The notes under the pieces were generated by a model. It was given only the letters and a program-made list of their open reading frames with translations. It had not been told where the DNA came from and did not search any database. The position numbers were made by a program, and so were the translations under genes. DNA of 64,000 bases from Microbacterium binotii (lineage in GTDB: Bacteria; Actinomycetota; Actinomycetes; Actinomycetales; Microbacteriaceae), in the NCBI RefSeq assembly GCF_021398715.1, contig NZ_CP090347.1, positions 1 through 64,000 on the forward strand. Direction: 5' to 3'. This document shows, piece by piece, positions 54,302-62,044 of the stretch. The first letter of the stretch is position 1. The number at the start of each line of letters is the position of its first letter.

Positions 54302-55036
54302 TCAGAACAGCGTCGGCAGACCGCTGTCGATGCCCTTCATGGCCTCGTAGTCCAGCACGACGCAGTCGATGCCGCGGTCCGTCGCGAGGGTGCGTGCCTG
54401 CGGCGCGAACGCCTGCGCAGCGAGCACGCCGCGCACGGGCCGCAGGTGCGAGTCGCGGTTGAGCAGGTCGAGGTAGCGCGTGAGCTGCTCCACCGCGTCG
54501 ATCCCCGCTCGCCGCTTGACCTCGACGGCGACGTGCAGCGCGCGCGGCGTCTCGTCCTCCAGGGCGACGACGGTGGCCGCATCCGGATCGCGCAGCATGA
54601 GATCCACAGGACCGATGGCGGTGGGGAACTCGCGGCGCACGAGGGTGAGGTGCTCGCCGATCACCCCCACCTGCTCGGCCAGTAGACGCTGCAGGTCGGC
54701 CTCCACGCCGTCCTTCTGCAGTCCCGGGTCGACGCCCAGCTCGTGGCTGGAGTCGTGGATCACCTCGTAGAGGCGCACGAGCAGCGCGTCGCCGGTCTTG
54801 GCGTGGGTGACGCGCCACTGCTCGATGACGCCGGCGCTCGCCGCATCCTCGTCGGGCTCCTCGACGGCCAGCGAGCACGGCGGGCTCATCCAGTTCAGGG
54901 GCTTGTAGGAGCCGCCGTCGGAGTGCACGAGGAGACTGCCGTCGCCCTTGTGGACGAGGAGGCGAGTCGCGAGGGGCAGGTGGGCGTTGAGGCGGCCGGT
55001 GTAGTCCACGGAGCAGCGGGCGATGACGAGACGCAC
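54302..55036 (-). CDS. nucS: Endonuclease NucS (mismatch-specific)
   Basis: NucS replaces MutS/MutL in most Actinobacteria and cuts both strands at mismatches. The 244-aa protein starts [26 protein letters not shown]. Its C-terminal nuclease domain has PVDLML with Asp, [20 protein letters not shown] with the Glu-x-Lys pair, and PVRGVLAAQ. It ends GLPTLF, like the clamp-binding tails of NucS, which would dock on DnaN encoded at the left of the window. It uses a GTG start. Confidence 0.95.
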   Translation of the reverse strand: MRLVIARCSVDYTGRLNAHLPLATRLLVHKGDGSLLVHSDGGSYKPLNWMSPPCSLAVEEPDEDAASAGVIEQWRVTHAKTGDALLVRLYEVIHDSSHELGVDPGLQKDGVEADLQRLLAEQVGVIGEHLTLVRREFPTAIGPVDLMLRDPDAATVVALEDETPRALHVAVEVKRRAGIDAVEQLTRYLDLLNRDSHLRPVRGVLAAQAFAPQARTLATDRGIDCVVLDYEAMKGIDSGLPTLF

Positions 55037-55074
55037 CCGAAGAGCCTAGTTGCCGTCGAGGCCGTCTTCGACGT

Positions 55075-55809
55075 TCACAGCAGATCGAACAGGCCGAGCT
55101 CGGTCGCCGCCGCACGGGCGAGCAGGAAGCCGATGACGCCGAGGATCCACGATGTGGTCTCGCCGGCCGTGCGCGCGAACCATGCCGCGAGTCGCTCGAG
55201 GGGGCGCTCGATCAAGCGCGCCGCGACGACTCGCAGACCCAGCAGCACGAGCGCCGGCAGGATCATGACGAGGCAGTACGCGGCCAGGGCTCCCACCTGC
55301 ACCGGGAGCGCGAGCGGCGACTCCGCGAGCAGCGTCATGCCGATCAGGTACGGGAGCATCGTCGCCAGCTCCACGATTCCCGCCGCGATCGCCACGGCGA
55401 TGACGGTGCGCGCCGGCACCCCGTCGGCGACCAGCCGGTCGCGCCACCGGACGATGCGACCGGGGCCGGCGTCGGGGCGCTCCCGCATCCGCTTCTCGTT
55501 CGCGGGGATCATGAAGGCGGCGATCAGCAGCGCGGCGCCGACCACCAGGCGCACCACCGCCCCGGCCGTCGAGGAGAAGAAGTCGCCGACCACGTCGATG
55601 ACGTTCATGAGCCCGAGCAGGAACAGCACCCCGACCGCGAGGTAGAAGAGCGAGATGGTCGAGAGGTAGAGCAGGTGGCGCCCGACGCGTACCTTGCCCG
55701 GCGCGATCATGAGCAGCAGCGGGATGACGAGGGTGCCGACGCTCAGTCCGTCGACGAGTGCGAGCACGAACAGGGTGAGCGGCAACGGGGCGCCGGGAAT
55801 GAGGTCCAC
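55075..55809 (-). CDS. GAP-family (SL-1 addressing-like) membrane protein
   Basis: A 244-aa integral membrane protein with about six transmembrane helices, matching the Gap/Sap family of mycobacterial lipid-addressing proteins. Characteristic segments are LALVDGLSVGTLVIPLLLMI and AAGIVELATMLPYLIGMTLL. The GTG at 55809 starts the product at DLIPGAPLPLTLF; the longer frame upstream is low-complexity. It is probably involved in export of a lipid or small molecule; the substrate is unknown. Confidence 0.8.
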   Translation of the reverse strand: MDLIPGAPLPLTLFVLALVDGLSVGTLVIPLLLMIAPGKVRVGRHLLYLSTISLFYLAVGVLFLLGLMNVIDVVGDFFSSTAGAVVRLVVGAALLIAAFMIPANEKRMRERPDAGPGRIVRWRDRLVADGVPARTVIAVAIAAGIVELATMLPYLIGMTLLAESPLALPVQVGALAAYCLVMILPALVLLGLRVVAARLIERPLERLAAWFARTAGETTSWILGVIGFLLARAAATELGLFDLL

Positions 55810-55925
55810 GCTCCGAGTCTTCGGCGGGGTCGCGATCCGCACATCGGGCGAAGGACGCACTCTCGCCCTGGCGCCTCCGTCCTTCGACGGATGCCGCAGG
55901 CGCATGCCTGTGCTTGCATGAAGGC

Positions 55926-57113
55926 ATGGGCGAAGCAGAGGTCTGCCGGCTGCGCGACTGGGTGCGCCGGCACCGGGGACCCGCCGACGCGCTCACCTAT
56001 CTGCTGATCGCGCTCGCCGCCGGCGCGCTCGGACTCACGGTGTCCGGCGCCATCGTGCCGAGCGTGTTCGCCGCCGCATCCCCGTGGTGGGCGTTGATCC
56101 CCGCGCTCGCCGCCGTGGCACTCGTCCTCGTGCGTGATCGGTGGCCGATCCCCGCGCTGATCGCCGCGGCGATCGTCATGGCCGTCGACGTCTTCGTGTT
56201 CGGCGGGCTGGTTCCCCTCATCGTCGCCGTCGACGTGCTGTACGTGGCCACCCGCGAGACGGGGCGGCGGCGGCGCCGCATCCTCGTGGGGACAGTGTCG
56301 GTCGTCGCGGTCATGTCGATCGCGGCCGGGTGGATCACCGGTGACGCGCGCGCCGCCTTCCTCGTCGCTCTGCAGCTCGGCGCGCTCGGCGGGCTGGGGT
56401 ACTGGTACGGCACGGCGGTGGCGCAGTCGCGGGAGCTCGTCGCGCTGCACCGACGCCAGGCGGAGGACGCGCGACGCGAGGGTGCGCGGCAGCGGGACGC
56501 GGCGGTGCAGGGCGAACGCGACGCCATGGCGCGCGAGCTGCACGATGTCGTCGCCGGCCACGTCGCGGCGATGGCGATCCGTTCCGAGGCGGCGCTGTCG
56601 ATGCCGCCGGATCCGGATGCCGATCGCGCTGCACTCCGGGCGGTGCGCGACTCGTCGCGAGAGGCGCACGACACGCTTCGCACGATGATCGCCGTGCTGC
56701 GCGACGGCGGCGCGCAGATCGTTGCGCCGGCGGGGGTCGCGTCGATCGACGACCTCGCTGAGGCAGCGCGCCGTTCGGGACTGGAGGTCTCGCTCGAGAA
56801 CGACCTCGACGCCGATCTCAGCACGCCCGTGGACCAGGCCGTCGCGCGCATCGTGCAGGAGTCGCTGGCGAACTGCGTCCGTCACGCGCCCGGGGCCGAG
56901 GTCCGCATCCGTCTCGTCGAGGAGGCCGGGGAGGTGTCCGTGCGGGTGGACTCCCGCGGAGCATCTGCGCCGCCCGCTCGGCTCGTGGGGAACGGGTGGG
57001 GCATCGAGCTGCTCCGTGAACGCGCGAAGGCCCTGGGCGGACGGCTGGATGCCGGCCCCCGTGCCGATGGATGGCGCGTCGAGGCCCGCATCCCGGCGGC
57101 GGTGCAGGGATGA
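55926..57113 (+). CDS. Sensor histidine kinase (NarL-group)
   Basis: The N-terminus has four to five transmembrane helices (about residues 20-170) and a coiled coil. The HisKA_3 domain follows with His206 in MARELHDVVAGHVAAM. The ATPase domain has ESLANCVRHAPGAEV and GWGIELLRERAKALGG. 395 aa from the ATG at 55926; a TTG at 55914 could add four residues. An ATGA overlap couples it to its regulator. Confidence 0.92.
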   Translation: MGEAEVCRLRDWVRRHRGPADALTYLLIALAAGALGLTVSGAIVPSVFAAASPWWALIPALAAVALVLVRDRWPIPALIAAAIVMAVDVFVFGGLVPLIVAVDVLYVATRETGRRRRRILVGTVSVVAVMSIAAGWITGDARAAFLVALQLGALGGLGYWYGTAVAQSRELVALHRRQAEDARREGARQRDAAVQGERDAMARELHDVVAGHVAAMAIRSEAALSMPPDPDADRAALRAVRDSSREAHDTLRTMIAVLRDGGAQIVAPAGVASIDDLAEAARRSGLEVSLENDLDADLSTPVDQAVARIVQESLANCVRHAPGAEVRIRLVEEAGEVSVRVDSRGASAPPARLVGNGWGIELLRERAKALGGRLDAGPRADGWRVEARIPAAVQG

Positions 57114-57751
57114 ACCCGCCGCGGGTGCTCCTGGCCGACGACCACGCCGCCATCCGTGAGGGACTGCGGATCATGCTCGTCGCCCACGGCGTCGAGGTGG
57201 TCGGCGAGGCGGCCGATGGCGCGGTGGCGGTGCGCAACGCGCGAGCCCTGCGGCCGGACGTCGTGCTGATGGACCTGCGGATGCCGGGCATGGACGGCGT
57301 GGAGGCGACCCGCCGCATCCGCGAAGACGACACGAGCGACGTGCTCGTGCTGACGAGCTTCGACGAGGACGAGCTGGTGGACGCGGCGCTCGACGCCGGC
57401 GCCGTCGGGTTTCTGCTGAAGACGGTCTCGGCGGCGGCGTTGGTGGATGCTGTGCACAGCGTCGCCCGCGGCGACGGGGTTCTCGACCCGCGGGTGACCC
57501 GGCGGGTGCTGGCCCGGCGGACGCGGCGGGCGGAGCACTACCCCGCCGCTGCGGCGCTCGACGCGCTCACGCCGCGCGAGCGCGAGGTGCTCGCCGCCCT
57601 CTCGGAAGGGCGCTCCAACCATCAGATCGCCGCGCTGCTGGAGATCTCCGTGCCGACGGTCAAGACGCACGTGTCGAGTGTGCTGACGAAGCTGGGTGCG
57701 GAGAGCCGTTCGCATGCCGTGGCGATCGCCCGCGGCACCACCGGTCGCTGA
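57110..57751 (+). CDS. NarL/LuxR-family response regulator
   Basis: The partner of the kinase upstream, 213 aa. The receiver domain carries LLADDHAAIREGL, phosphoacceptor Asp55 in DVVLMDLRMPGMDG and LLKTVSA. The LuxR helix-turn-helix follows (LTPREREVLAALSEGRSNHQIAALLEISVPTVKTHVSSVLTKLG). The ATG overlaps the kinase stop; a longer frame starting upstream is a shadow. Targets are not evident. Confidence 0.93.
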   Translation: MNPPRVLLADDHAAIREGLRIMLVAHGVEVVGEAADGAVAVRNARALRPDVVLMDLRMPGMDGVEATRRIREDDTSDVLVLTSFDEDELVDAALDAGAVGFLLKTVSAAALVDAVHSVARGDGVLDPRVTRRVLARRTRRAEHYPAAAALDALTPREREVLAALSEGRSNHQIAALLEISVPTVKTHVSSVLTKLGAESRSHAVAIARGTTGR

Positions 57752-57922
57752 TTCGCGCTGACCCTTGCTCTCAGCTGATGCACAGGTATAGGTTCTGATC
57801 ACGCCACCTACCTGGGGGAATGGTGCGTTCGACTCCGGCGCGCGGGATGCCCGCGCGGGGATCCGTCGCGCGTTGGATCGATGTGGGGATCGCTCTTTGG
57901 TGACCCCAGAACCGGAGCAGGG

Positions 57923-58210
57923 TTGACCCGCTTGAGCCGTTCGTCCGTCGTTGCCGTATTCGCCACTCTCGTTCTTCTGGCCGGAACTCCGCAGATCGCC
58001 GCGGCGGCGGTCCAGCCCGCCACAATCGATGCGCCCGTCATCGACGACGCGGGTTCCCCTGTGGTCGAAGGTGCGCCGGCCCGCACCGAAGAGCTGTCGA
58101 GAATGGCGGCCGAGCAGGCGATCGCAACGGGCGGAGAGGTCGTCGTGGACGGGCTCACCACACCCGCATCACGCACGTACGCGTCGGCCGATGGAGTCCT
58201 GCACCCATGA
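57923..58210 (+). pseudogene. Truncated N-terminus of a secreted RHS-like protein
   Basis: A 95-aa frame with a TTG start, a GGAG site and a Sec signal peptide (RSSVVAVFATLVLLAG, cut near TPQIAAAAVQ). It then has MAAEQAIATGGEVVVDGLTTPASRTYASADGVLHP and stops. That mature segment matches how very large secreted RHS/YD-repeat polymorphic toxins of Actinobacteria begin. The rest of the protein is missing, and two soluble/membrane genes follow at once. It is best read as a deletion remnant, though a short secreted protein cannot be ruled out. Confidence 0.5.
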
Positions 58211-58839
58211 CTGCAGACCCAAGAGAGCTCCAGCGACCCATTCTGGAGCGACTTAGGGCGATGGGGTTCGAAGTCACCTCACTCTCCGACCTGCGCAACT
58301 CAGGCCACCCCTACAGAGAAGCCGTCAGTCTGCTGGTTGAGGAGCTCGAAAAGGCCGATGACGATGCGCTCCGCGGAGCGATTGTTCGAACCTTGGCTGT
58401 GCCCTGGGCCCATCCGGAGGCGACTGAGCCGCTGATCAGGTTGTTTCAAGGGTGTAAGAACCCGTCCGTACTGGGGCTGTGCTGGGCGGTGGGTGATGCG
58501 CTTGAGGCGGTGTGGGACGATGCATACTTCGACGAACTCGTGTCGATCGCGAAGGACCGGAGGCTCGGACGGGCTCGGGAGATGGTTGTTCTCGGGTTCC
58601 GGCGCTCCCAGCGCCCGGAAGCGCCGCTCGTGGTGGTAGAACTCCTCGATGATCCCGACGTCGCCGGACATGCTGCGCAGGCGCTGCAGCGCCTGCGCGT
58701 GCCCGAGCAGGCCCGCGCAGGTCTCGAACGACTTCTGAGCCACGATCGCGCATGGGTCAGACGGGCTGCGCAGAAGTCTCTCGATCGTCTAGATCGTCAG
58801 GGAGCTATCTCGGAGGTGGCCCCCGATGGACGCGGATGA
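58207..58839 (+). CDS. HEAT-repeat-like protein, possible orphan immunity protein
   Basis: A 210-aa all-helical protein with repeated helix pairs (for example PLIRLFQGCKNPSVLGLCWAVGDALEAV, and VVELLDDPDVAGHAAQALQRL), a HEAT-like alpha-solenoid seen in immunity proteins of toxin systems. The ATG overlaps the stop of the secreted remnant (ATGA), so it was once coupled to it. It overlaps the next gene by 14 nt. Immunity function is inferred from context. Confidence 0.65.
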   Translation: MTADPRELQRPILERLRAMGFEVTSLSDLRNSGHPYREAVSLLVEELEKADDDALRGAIVRTLAVPWAHPEATEPLIRLFQGCKNPSVLGLCWAVGDALEAVWDDAYFDELVSIAKDRRLGRAREMVVLGFRRSQRPEAPLVVVELLDDPDVAGHAAQALQRLRVPEQARAGLERLLSHDRAWVRRAAQKSLDRLDRQGAISEVAPDGRG

Positions 58840-59554
58840 CCCGACCTACCAGTTTCACCTCGATCAACTGCGCGCAGCTATAAGCGAACGCCCCGCGCGC
58901 CAGCTGGATTCGACCGCCGTTGAGTGGTCGACGTCCTTCGATACGCCCGATTGGGAGACATTTGCCTCGTTCCTCACGGAGGAGCTCGGCGGCGAACTCG
59001 CATCGCGGATCGGGGTGATCCTGCTCGAAACCATAGCTGCAGCGCCGCACGATGCGGAGGACGCAGTGGAAGTCATTACCAACATGGGGGTAGTCCGGAT
59101 CGGATGGTTCATCGATGACAGCGAAGTGGTGGACTTATCGCTGTGGGGGCCACCGAGTCTCGCCGCACTCTGTCAAGCGTGGATCATCGGCATCGACGAG
59201 GAGAGACCGGCCGCTGCCGAGCCCTTGACATTGGGTAAGGACATCGCCCGCGCCGTGCGGGGAGAGAAGCCTGCCATCGCCCTGGACGGGCGTCCCGTCG
59301 AGCAGCCCTGGGCTGTCGGGCCTGGGCGCATCATTGCCATCGTGTGCGCGGTGGTGGGCCTGGGGTTCGCGTTCCTCTTCCCGCCGATGTCGATCGCGCT
59401 CGGCGCGCTCTCATTCATCCTCGCCAACACTGCGTGGGCGCACCTCAAGCCCGTTGATCCCCGACGGCCCCTGACGGTGTGGGGCCAGGTCCTCGCGGGA
59501 GTGTCAGTGCTCGGCGGCGTCATCGGTGTCATCGTCTGGTTCTCGCTGCGGTGA
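58826..59554 (+). CDS. Membrane protein following the HEAT-repeat gene, possible immunity protein
   Basis: A 242-aa protein with an acidic, soluble N-terminal domain (about residues 1-170) and a C-terminal membrane part of two to three helices (IIAIVCAVVGLGFAFLF, SIALGALSFILANTAW, VSVLGGVIGVIVWFSL). A GGAGG site sits 9 nt before the ATG. It overlaps the HEAT-repeat gene by 14 nt, so the pair is an operon. I do not recognise its family. Confidence 0.65.
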   Translation: MDADDPTYQFHLDQLRAAISERPARQLDSTAVEWSTSFDTPDWETFASFLTEELGGELASRIGVILLETIAAAPHDAEDAVEVITNMGVVRIGWFIDDSEVVDLSLWGPPSLAALCQAWIIGIDEERPAAAEPLTLGKDIARAVRGEKPAIALDGRPVEQPWAVGPGRIIAIVCAVVGLGFAFLFPPMSIALGALSFILANTAWAHLKPVDPRRPLTVWGQVLAGVSVLGGVIGVIVWFSLR

Positions 59555-59593
59555 TCCGGAGAACGGCAGGCCAGATGATGCCGCCGCATCCGC

Positions 59594-60829
59594 TCAGTGA
59601 CCGCGCGGCGCCTTCTCGTCGGAGGCGGTGACCAGCGGGCGTGCGGCGCCCGAGAAGAAGCCCGACGCCACGATGAGTCCCACGATGATCAGCAGGGTGT
59701 TCAGCAGGCCGATGTGCTCGCTGATGAAACCGAGGATCGGCGGCCCGCAGAGGAACGCGACGTAACCGATCGTCGCGGCGGCGCTGACCCGCGCCGCCGC
59801 GTGCTGCGGGTCGTCGGCCGCGGCCGACATGCCCAGCGGGAAGCCGAGGGACGCACCCATCCCCCACAGCGCCGCGCCGAGGAACACGAGCGGCATGTTC
59901 GGGGCGAAGATGAACAGCACGAGGCCGACCGCCGCCGTGACGGCGAGCGAGCGCAGCACGACGACGCGGCCGAAGCGATCGACGAGCGGTCCGCCGAAGA
60001 CGCGCACCACGGTCATGGCCACGGAGAACACCGTCAGCGCCGCGGGTCCGAGCGCCGGGTCGGCTCCGTGATCGTCGACGACCGCGAGGGAGAGCCAGTC
60101 GTTCGCGCCGCCCTCGGCGAAGGCCATGCCCAGGATGATGACGCCGAGCGTGTAGGTGCGGGGCTCCTTCCACGCGCTCAGCGCGAGACGGATGCGCTCG
60201 CCCCATCCCTTGGGCGCATCCGCGGCGTCGACGTCCATCGCGACGTCGCGCGCAGGCACGTTGGAGGCCGTCACGACGGCCAGGACGGCGATGACGACGG
60301 CGACGATCGCCGTGTGGCCCACCACGCTGAAGGCGATGGCGGCGGCCGCCGTGCCGAGGCCCGCGCCGATCACCGTGCCGAAGCTGAAGAAGGCGTGGAA
60401 CAGCGGCAGGATCGTCTTGCCGGTCTGCTTCTCGATCGCCGCACCCTCGACGTTCATCATCACGTCGAGCGAGCCGTTGCCGAAGCCGAAGAGCGCGAGA
60501 CCCGCAAGGACGACCCCGTACGTGTGCAGGTAGTCGGTGCCGACGCCGATGAGCACGAGTCCGAGCACGACGAAGAAGAGCGCTCCGAGCATGCCCTTGC
60601 GTGCGCCGAACCGAGCGAGGATCGCGGAGCTCGCCGTCAGGCCGAGGATCGAGGCGACGCCCATTCCCAGCAGCAGCATGCCGACCTGGATGTTGTCGAT
60701 ACCCAGCGCGGTCTTGATCGCCGGCACGCGGGACGCCCACGTCGCGATGCTCAGACCGCTCGCGAGGAAGATGGCGAAGACGGCTGTGCGCCAACGCACG
60801 ACCTGGGAACGGGACAGCACTGTTTCCAT
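59594..60829 (-). CDS. MFS transporter
   Basis: A 411-aa major-facilitator permease with 12 predicted transmembrane helices. The N-terminal half has FLASGLSIATWASRVPAIKTALGI and FGARKGMLGALFF. The central charged loop is short. The ATG at 60829 has an AAGG-type site; an upstream GTG is less likely. It is divergent from a LacI-family gene, with a palindrome between, so LacI-type control is likely. The substrate is unknown. Confidence 0.88.
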   Translation of the reverse strand: METVLSRSQVVRWRTAVFAIFLASGLSIATWASRVPAIKTALGIDNIQVGMLLLGMGVASILGLTASSAILARFGARKGMLGALFFVVLGLVLIGVGTDYLHTYGVVLAGLALFGFGNGSLDVMMNVEGAAIEKQTGKTILPLFHAFFSFGTVIGAGLGTAAAAIAFSVVGHTAIVAVVIAVLAVVTASNVPARDVAMDVDAADAPKGWGERIRLALSAWKEPRTYTLGVIILGMAFAEGGANDWLSLAVVDDHGADPALGPAALTVFSVAMTVVRVFGGPLVDRFGRVVVLRSLAVTAAVGLVLFIFAPNMPLVFLGAALWGMGASLGFPLGMSAAADDPQHAAARVSAAATIGYVAFLCGPPILGFISEHIGLLNTLLIIVGLIVASGFFSGAARPLVTASDEKAPRGH

Positions 60830-60842
60830 GCGCACACCTTAC

Positions 60843-60854
60843 CGAATCGATTCG
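60843..60854. promoter_or_regulatory. LacI-type operator palindrome
   Basis: CGAATCGATTCG is a perfect 12-bp palindrome with the central CG typical of LacI-family operators, in the 63-bp space between the MFS and LacI genes. It could repress both. Confidence 0.6.
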
Positions 60855-60892
60855 ATCCTTGTCGCGGCGCGGGGGGTTAGCATCGAGGGACC

Positions 60893-61969
60893 ATGAACGC
60901 ACGCCGTGCCACCATCGCCGACGTCGCACGTCAGGCGGGAGTCGCCGCCTCGACCGCGTCGGTGGTGTTCAGCGGCAAGACCGCGGTCTCCGACGCGACC
61001 CGCTCGCGTGTGCTCGCCGCCGCCGCCGAGCTCGGCTACTCCGGACCGGATCCGAGGGCTGCCTCGCTCCGTCTCGGACGCTCCGGCGTCGTGGGCGTCG
61101 TCATCGGCGACCGGCTCCGCGCGGCCTTCCGCGATCCCGTCACGACGATCATGCTCGACGGCCTCGCGGAGGGCGTTGCCGAGCGCGGCAGCGGCCTGCT
61201 GCTGCTCCGCGACGACGAATCAGGGGGCGCCGCCCTCCCCGCCGCGCCTGCCGACGCCTTCGTGCTCATCGGCTGCAGCACGCGGCTGCGCTCCGACCTC
61301 GAGGTGCTGCAGCGCCGGGGCGTCCCGGTCGTCGTGGTGGAAGGGGATGCGGGCGCGGGGATCCCCCGCATCCGGCTGGACAACCGCGACGCGCAGGCCG
61401 TCATCGCCCGGCACGTGCGAGAGCTCGGCCACCGACGCGTCGTCGTGGTCGCTCTTCCCGTCGGCGGGGGACACGGCACGGGATGGTTCGATCCGCAGGC
61501 GGCCTCGCAGATCACCGTCGACGTCACCCGCGAACGTCTCGAAGGCGCTCTCGATGTGTTCGAGGATGCCGGTGTGTACGCGGCGGGGGCGAGCCTCATC
61601 GACGAGGGCTATTCCGCCGGCCGCGCCATCCTGACGGCCCCGAGCCCACGACCCACGGCGATCCTCGCCCAGAGCGACGTGCTGGCCGCGGGCATCATCC
61701 GAGCCGTCCACGATGCCGGGCTGCGCGTGCCCGAAGACGTCAGCGTCACGGGGTTCGACGGCGTGTCGGTCGACGGTGTCGCGCCCCTCACTTTGACGAC
61801 GATGGTGCAGCCTGCGGCCGAGAAGGGGCGTGCCGCGGGGATCGCCGTCTCGGCGATGCTCGAGGGCGTCGTGCCCCCCGACATCCTGCTGACCTCTGTG
61901 TTCCGTCCGGGTAATACGACAGGACCCGTTTCGGCTCCCGTGGTGCCGGGCGCCTCATCCGCCCCGTAG
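60893..61969 (+). CDS. LacI-family transcriptional regulator
   Basis: A 358-aa regulator. The N-terminal helix-turn-helix (TIADVARQAGVAASTASVVFSGKTAVSDATRSRVLAAAAELGY) is complete. The periplasmic-binding-type effector domain covers residues about 65-340, with the usual SVTGFDGVSVDG near 285. It lies divergent from the MFS gene and probably controls it and itself through the palindrome at 60843-60854. Confidence 0.93.
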   Translation: MNARRATIADVARQAGVAASTASVVFSGKTAVSDATRSRVLAAAAELGYSGPDPRAASLRLGRSGVVGVVIGDRLRAAFRDPVTTIMLDGLAEGVAERGSGLLLLRDDESGGAALPAAPADAFVLIGCSTRLRSDLEVLQRRGVPVVVVEGDAGAGIPRIRLDNRDAQAVIARHVRELGHRRVVVVALPVGGGHGTGWFDPQAASQITVDVTRERLEGALDVFEDAGVYAAGASLIDEGYSAGRAILTAPSPRPTAILAQSDVLAAGIIRAVHDAGLRVPEDVSVTGFDGVSVDGVAPLTLTTMVQPAAEKGRAAGIAVSAMLEGVVPPDILLTSVFRPGNTTGPVSAPVVPGASSAP

Positions 61970-62031
61970 AATAGAGAGCGACACCCCGATCGCCTGAGTG
62001 GTTCCGCCTGCCACGGAGCCCCGACGACCAC

Positions 62032-62038
62032 GAGGAGG
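62032..62038 (+). promoter_or_regulatory. Ribosome-binding site of mrpA (GAGGAGG)
   Basis: A GAGGAGG lies 6 nt before the TTG start at 62045, which decides this otherwise unlikely start codon. A -10-like TAGAAT sits near 61968. Confidence 0.75.
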
Positions 62039-62044
62039 CCGCGT

